The notes below the pieces were generated by a model. That model saw nothing but the letters and a program-made list of their open reading frames with translations. It searched no databases and was not told the DNA's origin. Source: Sergeia podlipaevii (lineage: Eukaryota; Euglenozoa; Kinetoplastea; Trypanosomatida; Trypanosomatidae). Taken from it: a DNA stretch of 64,000 bases. This document shows positions 1 to 10,758 of this stretch, piece by piece (position 1 is the stretch's first letter; every line of letters starts with the position of its first letter). A program made the position numbers and the translations under genes. The stretch lies in NCBI GenBank assembly GCA_030849805.1, contig JASANZ010002218.1, forward strand, positions 1 to 64,000, written 5' to 3'.

Positions 1-309
1 CACACATGCACATTATGAAACAATGTGAAGTTCTCCACAGTTTTCGTTTCTGGTGCAAGCCCACAGTATCGATATGCTGTTGCATGCCCCCTCTCCTTAT
101 TTTCTTTTGTTGTTCCCGTTATTTTTTTTTCCTTTTTTCTTTTTCTTTAGAACTAGTGTCAACCAGATACAACAATAGCAAAAAAGAAAATATAGAGATG
201 CAATGCACAAGACTGCCAGATAGAAGAGAAAAAAACAAGCATCAATCTGCTTAATCCCCCCCCCCTTTCCAGTGCCATGTCTACACCATATACGCCACAG
301 TGTCGCTCC

Positions 310-1878
310 TCACTTTAGCAGTTGCCCCTTATGAAGAGAGCACCCGCAAGGGTACCCAATGACACGCTGTCTTTCACAGATGAGAGACCCGCACAGCTCC
401 GCCCCACACACTGTGCATCGGAATAGCAATAAGTTTGCACAGGCCGCACACACACGCGGGCGACTCGTGTCAGACGGCGCTATGCGGATCAACTGTTCGG
501 ATGACCGCTTCGCCTGAATGAGCGCGCGCAGCTGCTCTTCGTAGGCCTTGAGCGCGGGCTTCGACCGCTCTGTCATATGAAGCGTGCAGCTGCCGCGAGC
601 TAGAAACTCAGTGCAGAAGTAGGCCTCAGAGCGGCATCCATAAACAACTTCAACGCGCAGTGTGTAGCCTGGACCTTTCCGCCTATCTGCATTCGCACTT
701 GCTTCCGCGGGCTGCTTCGACTTGATGTGTAGCATATGCTCTGCGAAGTTGAGCGATAAGGTGCGATAGAGAGAAATGCTGTCGAGAGTGGGGTGATTGA
801 GGTAACCAATAAGAACAAAGGGAATACAAAGCCAACGGTTCACCGCCTCAGCGGCGTCGAGTGTGGCAGTGCACTGAGGCAAAGAACGAACGGCGGGGTA
901 GTGATCGGGCACAAGCTCGTTGTCCACAAACAATTTGATGCCAATTAACATATCAAAGAAAGGATGCTTATAGATAGAGGTTTCATCTCGCAGCAGCGGA
1001 AGACCAACGGCAGCCTTCTTCGCAAGTTCGTTAGAAGCAGTGGCAGCCAGAGTGTCCCCTTCTGTTCCTTGGCACTTGGCTTGTGCCGCCAGCTGCTCTT
1101 GCCTCATCTTGATCTGAGGCGGGATCTCCACCGTGCCAGCCCTCACCTTCTCCAAGTGAGCAACACGGCCGCGCCAGAGGTGTTCGATAAAAAGTGCAGT
1201 GTTATGGAGACAGCCCATTCCGTACACAAGATCAGCGCCGACCTCAAAGGTGTCCTGTGTGTGCGGCACGCCGGGGATAGGAAGCTGATCTAGTTCCTGC
1301 TTGAGTGTAGGCACAACGCGATTGCTAAAGACGACGCGGCCCTTGTTTTCGTAGTAAAAATCCGCCATTTCTACATCTGTGCCCTCGTAAAAGGGGGCGG
1401 CATACCAGCTGTTAAGCGGAACTGAGGGCAGCGGCGGTATCCCAGACTTCGAGTCTACGCGCGTGCGAGAGTGTGCTGCTCTTTGTCCCAAGCGCCGCCC
1501 CCGTTGCTGCGGTTGCGCTGGTGGCTGCACCTGACGCTGTTGTGGATGTTGAAGTTTTTGCTGACCGACTTGCTGCTGTGGTGCATTCGGTGTCGCTGCC
1601 ATGCCTTGGCCGTTCGCTGAAGACGGTGGAGCTCCGACCGTGCTGGCAGGGAGTGCCTCTGGCACCTCGTGGCGTACTTGTTGCCTCTGTTGAGCGGGCG
1701 GCGGAGCGGACGCATCTCTATTGGCACTCGCGGGAACAGGCGCCGGTTGTCGTGGTTGTTGTGGCTGCGGCTGCTGATGTGCATTTGGGCTGCTACTCTG
1801 AGCTCCAGGAGCATTCGTCCCTTGTGGGTTTTGCTGTAGATTGTCCCCTTGACGTAAATCGCTGTGTTCGCAACCCAT
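310..1878 (-). CDS. Unknown protein with N-terminal acylation motif and Cys-rich C-terminus
   Basis: The 522-residue ORF begins MGCEHSDLR. Gly2 with Ser6 fits N-myristoylation and Cys3 fits palmitoylation, so dual-acylation anchoring at a membrane (often flagellar or plasma membrane in trypanosomatids) is a reasonable inference. Residues about 10-145 are Pro/Gln/Ala-rich and probably disordered. From about 150 the protein looks folded, with mixed hydrophobic and charged sequence (for example SWYAAPFYEGTDVEMADFYY). The last 45 residues hold a cluster of Cys pairs (CAAC, CTVC, CGAELC, PCGC) followed by a His, suggesting one or two zinc sites. I do not recognise the family. The ATG is the first in frame, and a weak pyrimidine tract with an AG lies at 1923-1956. 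Being a coding gene is secure from length and composition; any function is open. Confidence 0.85.
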   Translation of the reverse strand: MGCEHSDLRQGDNLQQNPQGTNAPGAQSSSPNAHQQPQPQQPRQPAPVPASANRDASAPPPAQQRQQVRHEVPEALPASTVGAPPSSANGQGMAATPNAPQQQVGQQKLQHPQQRQVQPPAQPQQRGRRLGQRAAHSRTRVDSKSGIPPLPSVPLNSWYAAPFYEGTDVEMADFYYENKGRVVFSNRVVPTLKQELDQLPIPGVPHTQDTFEVGADLVYGMGCLHNTALFIEHLWRGRVAHLEKVRAGTVEIPPQIKMRQEQLAAQAKCQGTEGDTLAATASNELAKKAAVGLPLLRDETSIYKHPFFDMLIGIKLFVDNELVPDHYPAVRSLPQCTATLDAAEAVNRWLCIPFVLIGYLNHPTLDSISLYRTLSLNFAEHMLHIKSKQPAEASANADRRKGPGYTLRVEVVYGCRSEAYFCTEFLARGSCTLHMTERSKPALKAYEEQLRALIQAKRSSEQLIRIAPSDTSRPRVCAACANLLLFRCTVCGAELCGSLICERQRVIGYPCGCSLHKGQLLK

Positions 1879-3048
1879 AGTTATAAAAAAAAAAAGATTT
1901 TTGTTGTTGTTGTTCGTTCTTTCTGTACAATAGACAAATATATTTCAAAGAAAATGGCGCAATGAGTGATCAAGTGCTTCTCAACAATAAAGGAAAAAAA
2001 AGTCCACCGCAAAACGTTTTAATAGAAGAAGGAAACGACAGAGAAGAAAATGAGTAGTGGATTCAATGGAAAGTCCACTCCTCCCTCTCACGCAACAAAG
2101 ATAAGTAAAAGAAATGTACTATAAATAGTTCGCTCAGCTCTCCAATGGGATTCTTCAGCTAATATGTAGGGAAACAAAAAGAAATGTATATACGCAGAAA
2201 TGAAAAGGAAATGTGATACTCCTCTATCTAATGCAGTGCAGCTGTTTCAATGAGCTATGTTGATTGAGATTTAAAAGAAGAAAAAGAAAAAGAAAAGAGG
2301 AGTAGGAAACAACAAATATACACATACTTCTAAAAAAAAAATTGCTAAATATACATACTGCAACCTCGTGCAGAGAGTCCAAGCAACAAGAAAGGCTCTG
2401 TCATGAGATGTGTCAAAAAATAAAAAAAGGAGATAATAGAAAGGCAGTTTTTTTTTTTTCGCAAGTACGTGTTTATTCAAAGTTTCCACAAGCTGTACTC
2501 TGGAGTACATAATTTCAAAACGTCGTATACATGAATTTATACAAGAAAAGCAAATACATTGAATAAGACAACAAGTAATCTCAATATACATATACACATA
2601 TATATATATAACGAAGTGTATACATTCAAGTTCTGACTTACTTGAGAGGTACTCTTTTTCCACTAATAGTAGCGACTCTCAACGCAGTAGATATATCGAT
2701 TTACAGAAAGAAAGGAAAAAAAAGGAAAGGGAAAAAAAGCGATGAATACCGGCCACATAAAACAAATAAATAAATATCCTGCACCCTTTCATACAATTCC
2801 AAACTTGTGCTGAGACACGCGTATGTACATATTGCTCTTTTCCTTCTTTATTTCGCTTTATACAAAACAACTGAACACGCACCTTCAAAAAGGGAAAAAA
2901 GTAACAAAAAGAAAAACCAGATAAAATAAATCCCGCTAGCTCTACGTGAGAAAAAAAAAAAATCGAGACTTTCCTTTACAGTCCGCATTTTTTTTCTCAT
3001 TGCTGCCACGCTGTGCGGCAAAGAAAAGAAAAAAAAAAAAAGAAGTAA

Positions 3049-6000
3049 TCACTCCTTGCTACGCCAATTTGGATGAAACGGCGCGTGCGGGGGAGCGGTG
3101 CGCATGAAGCCAGGCTGTGTTTCCAGATGCAAATCCTGTGAAACAATACGGAGTGGTCTCCGTGTCGCCCTGATCCGCTCCGCCTGCGCTTTCGTCCCGG
3201 TCACTTGAGGAGCACCTTCGACGCGGATGCCAATGTTGCGCGCCTCGTCCACGGTAAGAGCGTGCTTGCGGTATCCAAAGAGGAGATGCTGATTGAGACT
3301 TCTCTGTGCTTCATGGCGAACAAGACGCAATGGAAGCAGCTTCCGTCGCTTGGCAAGGCACATGGCATGACGTACAATGCGTTGAGGTGGGAGCTGGAAG
3401 TGATGAGAGCTACCACTGTCGTCAAAGATGTCCTTGTCGTTGTAGCAAGGGATCCATCCGTGCACGCGCTGCACGCGACGGTCGATAAGGTGGATCAGCT
3501 TCCGTAGGTTAATCACGCGGTGCCGTTCCACTTGCCAGCTCACCTCCATCACGCGCTCAAATGTACGTCGCATCGTCTCCTTCGCCTTTTCATTCTTCTC
3601 ACGCTCCTTCTTGACCCACAGAGCCTTCATCTGACTTATAATCGCCCGCAGCAGCAGCTTTATCTTCATCTGTTCATAAAGAATAGAGTGAATCTCCGTC
3701 TCTGCCTCCCCAGAAGTCGCAAGGCCGTTGTTGCGCGCCTCCTCGTCCACATCCACCTTAGTCAGCGCATACGCGTCCGCGGTGGGAGAGAGGCCGCCTA
3801 CAAATTTACGACCTAGCGCGTTAGCGAACCTGGCGCCGCCCTCGTCATCGCCAAAGTCGTCCTCTGCTCTGCCTGCGGCACTATTCCAGACACCATCCTC
3901 TCCCACCATGCTGCCGCGGTGCCCCCTGCGAGCAGCAAATTCGGACTTGTTGTCTAAGCTAAGAGTAATGCACTGTACAGGCAGCGGAACCAAGCTAGAA
4001 AGCCTCGACCGCCTGCGTATCGCGCTGGAAAACGGAGATGCCTCGCTGTTATACGTCATCTTTTCAGTGCTATCCTCAAGAAGCATCTGCGATACCATAA
4101 CTGCTTTCTGCTTACCAGCAGAAGTTACTCGGCTGGCGTTCTTTTCTTCAGAATAAGTTCCTCTTAGTGTGCCTGCATCGCTGCCGCCCTCACTATAAAG
4201 CATGCGCTCAGTAGCAGAAAAGGAAGAAGGACTACCGTCGCGGTGACGCCGGGGTAGTGCGGTGCAGCCTAGTGGCGATATCACATCTGACCCATCATTC
4301 ACTTCGTGCTGCTGAAGTGAAGGTGAGTACATGCTCTGTGCTTGCACAGCACCACCACTGGCACTGACTTGGGCCAACATATCAGCAGTGGAGCTCGCCG
4401 TTTTGCCAGAAGGCACCAGCAAATTTTTTGTATCCATTGGCTTAACCGGTACGAGCTTCGTGCCTCCGTGGGTATCACCGCTGGCACCACTGCCGAGAAC
4501 CCCACCTTTATTGACACCTCCTCTATTGCTACCGTCACTACTATTGTTGGCTCCTCCGCTGCCGTCGCCGCCGCTCTCCGCTGTCAGCAGCTGCTGTGAG
4601 GCAGCCACAATGAGATGCTCAATAACCGCGTCGTAGCGAAGAGGATCCAGCATGTACAGCTCACGTGCCTCCTCTTCAAGTTGTTGCAATTCTGAAGGAG
4701 CAGGACCACCCCCACCACCACCGGTAGCTCCGGCCCGCGCCGTACCAGCGGATAAGTTGCCTACATGTGCACCACCGGTGGCCCCACCTACGCTGAATTT
4801 GCCAATGTTTTTCATCAAAGACTTCACTTCAGAGACGTAAGTAGGTATTTGTGTCTTTGAGCTAGAAGGCGAACCGGCTGAGCCGCCCGCTCCTCCAGAA
4901 GGAAGAATCGCCTGCCTACTGGGTGCACCGCGACCTGGAGAGTTACCCATACCATTACCTGTAGTAGTGCTGCCAGGAATAGAAGTAGCTAAAGCAGCCA
5001 TGTGCTTCCGTCGTGCACCATCAGGGCCATCTACAAATTTCTTGGGGTGCGTTGCACCCTTCTTCGCGGCACCACCTTCTCCTTTAAGCCGATCAATGAC
5101 CGCCCCTGTTTCACCATCGTCCAGAACAAACACGTTAACAAGACCCGTAGTTTGAGAGCGATCGGTGATAACCCTCGCCAGCGGAGGCGGCGCGGTAATT
5201 ACAGCACTGTCAAGTCTCTCCTTGACATCATAGACGACGTCATCAACGTGGTTGCCATTCAACGTTGCCATCACTTCGTCCAGTTTCAGATTGGTAGGTG
5301 CCTCAAAGACTATCTTGTGCCCTAGTGCCTCCCGCTCAATGCGAGACGCCTCCTCCTTCTGTGCTGGTGACAACAGAGCTGCACCGTTGCCGCGGCCTCT
5401 ATTGATAGTCTTTTGCTTTTCTTTTTTTTCAAGCATCTTCTTCTTCTGAACCTCCTTCGCCTGCTTCTTGGCAGCGGCAGCCACAACAGCAGCCTCATGG
5501 CCGCTCAGAGCCGGTGTGGCCGCTCTGCCTTCCCGCGACAGCGCACTCACACGAGAAACATTCTCGAGTTCGCTGTACAGTAGACTGACTTCGCGGTTAG
5601 AGCCCCTATGGTTACCAGCGCTGCCAGCTGCACTTCTGATTGGAGAGTTAGTGGTGTTTTGATCCTGCGGCGACTTGGGCCTTTCCCCCGCAACACCAGT
5701 ACCAGCATCAGGCACACCAGCCGCAGCCGCGAGCGCGGCAGCCTCCTTCATGTCAAAACGAATGCCAGCCACGGTACCGTAGCCGCGAACATCTTCTGCG
5801 TTGACAAGCGGGCGAGAATTGGTTGAGGAGATGACGATCGTCGGAGACGCCGCCCACCCAGCTTCCAGCACAGTGTGTGTAGGAGCCTTTTTACGTCTCT
5901 GAAGAGTATGCTGAGGCGACCCAGGCCGCTGCTGCGTCGTGCTGGCGGAGTCCTCCCTCTCTGGACGCAACGCCGTTTCCACCAATCGCTCCGCCAGTTG

Positions 6001-9000
6001 CTGCAGAGATGCAGTAGCTGGCGAGGATTGATTCTCCTGCACCACCGCCACTGGTGCAGCAGCACCGCTTGTGGGTCTGCTACCGGCAGCACTGACTTCT
6101 CTAGATTGAACCAGGGCATCGTAGATAGAAGACTGGTGATCTTGTGTGGAGAGAGTACCCAGGTCAGTGCTTCCACTACGAACTGCAGAAGCCCATGCTT
6201 CGTGAGTAGCAATATGATTGACCACGTGAGCAGCAAGCTCGTCCATCGAGAACGTTGAAGGGTCCCCTGGACTAGAGGCATCACGGCCTGGCAGAGAGGA
6301 ACTCGCGACACGCAGCACCTCCGCTAGAGCCTCGTTCAGTTGTGGGCTGCTTGCATAATGAGAAGACGATTCTGCATTGCTAGCAGTCGTCTCTCGCTTT
6401 TCCTCTTCTTGCTCAACATCCACGGCGTTATCAATGGAAGGTAGCATGCCGGTCGCTGCAACGCCTACGCTACTACCCCCTCTCGCCATCTGAAGTGCGG
6501 AGAGCACCACGCAGTTCTTCTCCAGTGTCTCAGCCTCTGGATGCGCCGAATCAGACTTGCCCCACTCCTCTACAGGACGTGCATCAGAAGGAAATACATA
6601 TCCTTCAAGCAGGGGCGATGTGGGCTGCCGTGAGGTGTCAGAGCTAGAGGATGGCGCGCGCGGCGAGGTAAGTTGCTTTTCAGATTGTAGCAGAGGCAGG
6701 CGCTCGGAAAGTGGACGCACGATTGAAGTTGGGCGTGTTGAAGGTGGGCGTGCGTCGTGTGGTGGATGCGGTGACGACGTGATATCTTGTGCAAAGGATA
6801 CGGTTCTCTCTACGCGAGACGACACTGGAAGAGGAGAAGGCAAAGATGATATAGCGGTTCTCTTTGGCGATTGCTTCGGTGACGTAGCCGCTTCAGCTGG
6901 ATCCTTCCCCTTTCTAGCCGTCTTCGACCTCTTGACTGATTTTCCTGTGAGTGGTTTGGTGAGTGACTTCGAAGAGGATGTTGTTGTAAGCAAGGGAGTT
7001 GGTTCCCTGACTGGGCTGATACTTGACCTAGGGTACGTCTTGCTCACGTCGTCTGACACGATAGATGGCATGTCATTCGCATCGTTGTCGCGTTTTGGGG
7101 TAAGGGGTTCGAATAGATCAAATGCTGAAGAGGTCTCGCCACTAAAGACCAAACCGTTCTCAAACGCCGGAGGAACCACTCTCTTCTCAGCACCTCCCTT
7201 TCCTTTCTTGCCAGCTTTCGTCTTCTTCTTGCTCCCGTCCTTGTCCTTTGATGATGGTACCAAGGTAACGATTTCCTTTTCCTCGTCCGCTGCAACGGCT
7301 ATCTTGTAGGCAAGGCCAATAGATTTCACCCCCGCACCAAGTTCTAACGTTTGCAAGCCGTCCAGTTTGCTCCCGAGCAGCGTCACCGTGCCCACGCACG
7401 GGGTATCCGACAGATTCCGCACCTGCACCACAAAACGAGCAAATTTCACGGGATTCGACTCGCTCTCCTTCAGCATCCCCGCCCTCGCCTTCACCGCGTC
7501 ATGCTCGCTGAGCTTACCGACAACTGTATACTCCAGCCCACAGTTGAGGGACTCGCGCAGCAATACGCGTTGATCAAACTCGCTGAAATCAACGGTCTTG
7601 GATTCTGTATAGGAGGAGGTGGTACGAGTGTACTGCGATGATGCCGGGCGTGTAGCCGTCGAGGCGGTTGTTGACCGCTGAGGAGGAGGCGTCGCTCGTG
7701 GTGCGCTAGGTGTTCCTGAGCCTACTGTACTGGGGCGTGACGGGCTCGCAGACAAGTGGGCCGGCCGCGCTGAAACAGGAAAGGCCTGCCCGCCGATCAA
7801 ATCCAGCAGGTTGTCGTCCTCGTGCTGCTTTTCTTCAGAGATAGAGCGCACTCGATGTTGATGCAGTCGAGCCTCCATCTCCGCCACATACTCCGCCTCC
7901 GTTTTGTGCGTCGCCGCCGCCGAACCTGCTCGCTTTTTCTCAATAAACTTGGTGTAGTTATACTCCACGTAAAGCTTCTGCAAGTCATTGAGCAAGTCAA
8001 TACGCAGCTTTTGAATGTTAGACGGAACGTTTCTGCGTTGCCAGGTGCTTTCCGTCTCACTACCTTCTCTGTGACCGCGGCCGCCTTCCTCCCCGCAGGC
8101 CTGTCCTGAGTCCACAGTAGCACAGAAGCTAACATCGAGAGCTCGGTCCCACACAGGCACACTAGGTGTCTTGTGGTTCCTAGAGTTAGCGTACGAAGAG
8201 TGAGGGCGGTGGTCTTCAAGCCCAGGGGTGCGGCCGCCTCGACTCTTCCCATGAGACGTGTGCGTGGTCCAGGTGTGGTGAAGACCCGGATGGTGGTTAC
8301 GCCGAAAACTGCGGATGGTGCTGCGAAGGGTGTGGCGAAGAGTGCTGCCCATAGTCGTACTCGCTCCTTTCCTGTTGACCACATATAGCGGGCCGGTAGC
8401 AGCCTCAATATTATCTAAGCTGCCAAAGGACAGCCAGTACTCGTCCTCTTCGTCCTCTTCGTTCTCCTCTGCCTCGGCAGCGTCAATGACGTCCTCGTCG
8501 AGAGCGTCAAACATAAAGCCTAGTAAGTTGAGCTTCGCAACTTCTCCCTTGATATGCGGTGGAAGTGCCTCGCTGTGGCTCATGAGCGAAAAATGAGCTA
8601 CACTGGGTTCCAGTTCTGATGCACTCAGAGCCTCTCCCTTCTTCGCGCTAAGTCTCTTTATGAGGCCGTCCTCCACCACAGTGGCTCCCAATGGGTCAGA
8701 GGACACAGTGGGAAGCATCGTGGAAGTGAGAAAAAAGCGATCCGCCTCAGCAGCTGCATCACCAGCTTCACCCCGCTGATGAGTACCCTTCCATGGGGCT
8801 GGGGCTGTGTTCATGTTGGGCGGCTGTAGTTTATTCTCTTCGTCATCCTCCGCTTGGCCACCAACGGCGGCGGCGCCGGTGGCGGACATAAAGAGATCCA
8901 TGCTCTCTACCAACCAGCATATCTCACGGTAGTTCGAGTAGGTGCTGTTCAGCAGCTGATTGCGCATGACACGTGTCTTATCTTCTGCCTCATGATCCGC

Positions 9001-10221
9001 CACGTGTACTGCAACTTCGTCCAACTCGGCGCGCAACTTTTCTGAAAGCGCCTGCAGTGCTTTCAAGTTAAAGTCGTCCTGACGGGAGCCGTGAAAAAAA
9101 TCACTCGACAACTGTCGCATGGTCTGGCGCACCTCCCGTGGAATCAGTGGAGCCATGCTGGAGGGTTCTTCGCCGTTCTCAGTTGACTCCTGCTGCTGGA
9201 CCCGTTCTTTGGGTTGATTGGTCAAATGGTCTCGAAGAATGGCTCTCCTAGCTTCAGCTTGCTCTCTTTCTATGATGCCAAGAAGCTCCCCAATGCGGTG
9301 CTCAAGGTTGAACTTACGGCCAACAAAAGCAATCACCTTGGCTTTTTCTAGCTCAAATAGTTCACGGGCACGATCCTCATCGGTGCGAGCATGACGTGGC
9401 GCATCCATCAGCGCAGCTTTGACAATCGATTCAGCCATACTTACCTTGCGCCATACATCGCGCAGTCGACGAAGAGATGGATTGGCAATCATCTCAGCCT
9501 CTGTGTACTCCTTGTAGTTGCTGGTGCTCGGGTGTGCACCGTTGTCATACTGATAACGAAACTCATCTTGATCGTACTGGAACAACGGAATGTTTTCCAC
9601 AGGATTCGCCATGGTCTCTAATTCAATATCTACATAGCTGGTGTTCCGTTTTGCTGCCCCACGTGCTGTTGTCGTCGTTGAGGACCCATAGTTGGAAAGT
9701 GTGGGCATCACAGATACCACATGAGCACGCCCCGAACGAGCACTCAGGGAGGGAAGAGGAGGAGGAGGAGGAGCGGCGGCGGCGTTCACCTTTGATCTCA
9801 TTGAAGTAGCTAAAGAGGCGGGTGCTGCCGGTGGTTGTGATTTTGCAGCAGCAGCAACAGTTCCATTGTGTGTACTAGTGACACCGGCCTTGCGCTGCTT
9901 CCAGCGCTCTGTGGTGGCTTGTGCGGATGTCGTTGTCAGAGCCACAGAGTTCCCCACACTGCTGTGCTCGGAAGGTGCCGTGGTTACCTGGCCTAAATGA
10001 ATGCTGTTGGAAGTGGCAGCGAGGCCATCAGCGTCGTCCAATATGCCAGAACTCTTGACAAAGGAAGACCCCATACGCTTTAGTCGCCGTATAGAGGGAG
10101 AGGATAGTGAAGAGTCTGGAAGAGAATTGCGTGTGTCAACTTGAATGACAGAGACCAGCACCTCAGGCTTCATTGGCGCCAGCTTGACGCCGTTGTGCGC
10201 AGAAGTACTTGATACTGACAT
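3049..10221 (-). CDS. Very large conserved-looking protein of unknown function
   Basis: This is a single open frame of 2390 residues from the ATG at 10221; a slightly longer frame begins with a non-ATG codon at 10227. Three parts look folded. Residues about 205-320 contain a charged helical stretch (ARELFELEKAKVIAFVGRKF). Residues about 900-1010 form a beta-rich block (FARFVVQVRNLSDTPCVGTV) that could be an Ig-like or C2-like fold. The last 250 residues are helical and basic, with IKLLLRAIISQMKALWVKKE and a possible coiled coil. The rest is long disordered Ser/Pro/Ala/Gly sequence with Gly-rich and acidic runs. Such architecture is common in trypanosomatid cytoskeletal or flagellar scaffold proteins, but nothing seen here proves that. 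The upstream tract and AG at 10258-10295 support this start. No catalytic motif was found. Confidence 0.88.
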   Translation of the reverse strand: MSVSSTSAHNGVKLAPMKPEVLVSVIQVDTRNSLPDSSLSSPSIRRLKRMGSSFVKSSGILDDADGLAATSNSIHLGQVTTAPSEHSSVGNSVALTTTSAQATTERWKQRKAGVTSTHNGTVAAAAKSQPPAAPASLATSMRSKVNAAAAPPPPPLPSLSARSGRAHVVSVMPTLSNYGSSTTTTARGAAKRNTSYVDIELETMANPVENIPLFQYDQDEFRYQYDNGAHPSTSNYKEYTEAEMIANPSLRRLRDVWRKVSMAESIVKAALMDAPRHARTDEDRARELFELEKAKVIAFVGRKFNLEHRIGELLGIIEREQAEARRAILRDHLTNQPKERVQQQESTENGEEPSSMAPLIPREVRQTMRQLSSDFFHGSRQDDFNLKALQALSEKLRAELDEVAVHVADHEAEDKTRVMRNQLLNSTYSNYREICWLVESMDLFMSATGAAAVGGQAEDDEENKLQPPNMNTAPAPWKGTHQRGEAGDAAAEADRFFLTSTMLPTVSSDPLGATVVEDGLIKRLSAKKGEALSASELEPSVAHFSLMSHSEALPPHIKGEVAKLNLLGFMFDALDEDVIDAAEAEENEEDEEDEYWLSFGSLDNIEAATGPLYVVNRKGASTTMGSTLRHTLRSTIRSFRRNHHPGLHHTWTTHTSHGKSRGGRTPGLEDHRPHSSYANSRNHKTPSVPVWDRALDVSFCATVDSGQACGEEGGRGHREGSETESTWQRRNVPSNIQKLRIDLLNDLQKLYVEYNYTKFIEKKRAGSAAATHKTEAEYVAEMEARLHQHRVRSISEEKQHEDDNLLDLIGGQAFPVSARPAHLSASPSRPSTVGSGTPSAPRATPPPQRSTTASTATRPASSQYTRTTSSYTESKTVDFSEFDQRVLLRESLNCGLEYTVVGKLSEHDAVKARAGMLKESESNPVKFARFVVQVRNLSDTPCVGTVTLLGSKLDGLQTLELGAGVKSIGLAYKIAVAADEEKEIVTLVPSSKDKDGSKKKTKAGKKGKGGAEKRVVPPAFENGLVFSGETSSAFDLFEPLTPKRDNDANDMPSIVSDDVSKTYPRSSISPVREPTPLLTTTSSSKSLTKPLTGKSVKRSKTARKGKDPAEAATSPKQSPKRTAISSLPSPLPVSSRVERTVSFAQDITSSPHPPHDARPPSTRPTSIVRPLSERLPLLQSEKQLTSPRAPSSSSDTSRQPTSPLLEGYVFPSDARPVEEWGKSDSAHPEAETLEKNCVVLSALQMARGGSSVGVAATGMLPSIDNAVDVEQEEEKRETTASNAESSSHYASSPQLNEALAEVLRVASSSLPGRDASSPGDPSTFSMDELAAHVVNHIATHEAWASAVRSGSTDLGTLSTQDHQSSIYDALVQSREVSAAGSRPTSGAAAPVAVVQENQSSPATASLQQLAERLVETALRPEREDSASTTQQRPGSPQHTLQRRKKAPTHTVLEAGWAASPTIVISSTNSRPLVNAEDVRGYGTVAGIRFDMKEAAALAAAAGVPDAGTGVAGERPKSPQDQNTTNSPIRSAAGSAGNHRGSNREVSLLYSELENVSRVSALSREGRAATPALSGHEAAVVAAAAKKQAKEVQKKKMLEKKEKQKTINRGRGNGAALLSPAQKEEASRIEREALGHKIVFEAPTNLKLDEVMATLNGNHVDDVVYDVKERLDSAVITAPPPLARVITDRSQTTGLVNVFVLDDGETGAVIDRLKGEGGAAKKGATHPKKFVDGPDGARRKHMAALATSIPGSTTTGNGMGNSPGRGAPSRQAILPSGGAGGSAGSPSSSKTQIPTYVSEVKSLMKNIGKFSVGGATGGAHVGNLSAGTARAGATGGGGGGPAPSELQQLEEEARELYMLDPLRYDAVIEHLIVAASQQLLTAESGGDGSGGANNSSDGSNRGGVNKGGVLGSGASGDTHGGTKLVPVKPMDTKNLLVPSGKTASSTADMLAQVSASGGAVQAQSMYSPSLQQHEVNDGSDVISPLGCTALPRRHRDGSPSSFSATERMLYSEGGSDAGTLRGTYSEEKNASRVTSAGKQKAVMVSQMLLEDSTEKMTYNSEASPFSSAIRRRSRLSSLVPLPVQCITLSLDNKSEFAARRGHRGSMVGEDGVWNSAAGRAEDDFGDDEGGARFANALGRKFVGGLSPTADAYALTKVDVDEEARNNGLATSGEAETEIHSILYEQMKIKLLLRAIISQMKALWVKKEREKNEKAKETMRRTFERVMEVSWQVERHRVINLRKLIHLIDRRVQRVHGWIPCYNDKDIFDDSGSSHHFQLPPQRIVRHAMCLAKRRKLLPLRLVRHEAQRSLNQHLLFGYRKHALTVDEARNIGIRVEGAPQVTGTKAQAERIRATRRPLRIVSQDLHLETQPGFMRTAPPHAPFHPNWRSKE

Positions 10222-10758
10222 TTTCACCTTTCCACGTAACTAATATACAAAAAAAGGCTATAAACAGTAAAAACAAAAAAAAAAGAAAGAATACTAAGGA
10301 AATAAAAAAAAGAACTATTACTTCTAAAATAATAATAAAACGGGGCAGGTATTTGTATATGCACACTCACCAATGATGTGCGTAACTGTGAGTGCTCCTT
10401 TCTCGTGCATAATGAAAACAAAAATGTGCAAACGCAAAAAAAAAGGGGGGGAAATATATACAAAAAAACAGTATCAATAGTAGTGAAAGCCCTGAGCTCC
10501 ACGGGGAGTATCTAAAGCAACGTATGCAATCACTTGCTATGTATTTACAAAAAGAAAAATGTTTATGAAGTAACAACTGATACCTCAACACACACACACA
10601 CAAAAAAAAATCAGTATCATGTGGCATATTGTCATCACTACATTTTCATTCACACTGTAGGCGCTTTTTCCTTTTCTTTTTTTAAAATACTTTATCCCTT
10701 CTCTTTCGGCAGCTCTACAGCCAATCTCAACACAAACACGCGTATCAAGGGCACACCT
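10222..10758. other. Intergenic: 3' region of MDM12-like gene and 5' leader of the next gene
   Basis: AT-rich sequence with A-runs, a short CA repeat near 10590 and a splice acceptor near 10258. Short open frames here are Phe-rich translations of poly-T and do not look coding. Confidence 0.6.
10258..10295 (-). promoter_or_regulatory. Putative spliced-leader acceptor for the 2390-residue gene
   Basis: In sense this is a T-rich tract broken only by a few C, G and A bases, ending in TATAG with the AG at 10258-10259. It lies 36 bases before the ATG at 10221. It is the first AG after the tract, as expected for trans-splicing. Confidence 0.5.

Noticed and set aside
1..309. Possible gene at the left edge
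   Set aside because: The 82-codon plus-strand frame is Cys/Phe-rich translation of T-runs and lies downstream of the last minus-strand gene; read as 3' region.
2271..2888. Two short minus-strand frames in the first spacer
   Set aside because: Phe/Tyr/Leu-rich translations of T-runs and TA repeats with no coding character.
6557..7309. Plus-strand 250-codon frame inside the 2390-residue gene
   Set aside because: Antisense shadow of a Ser/Thr-rich coding stretch; no independent coding features.
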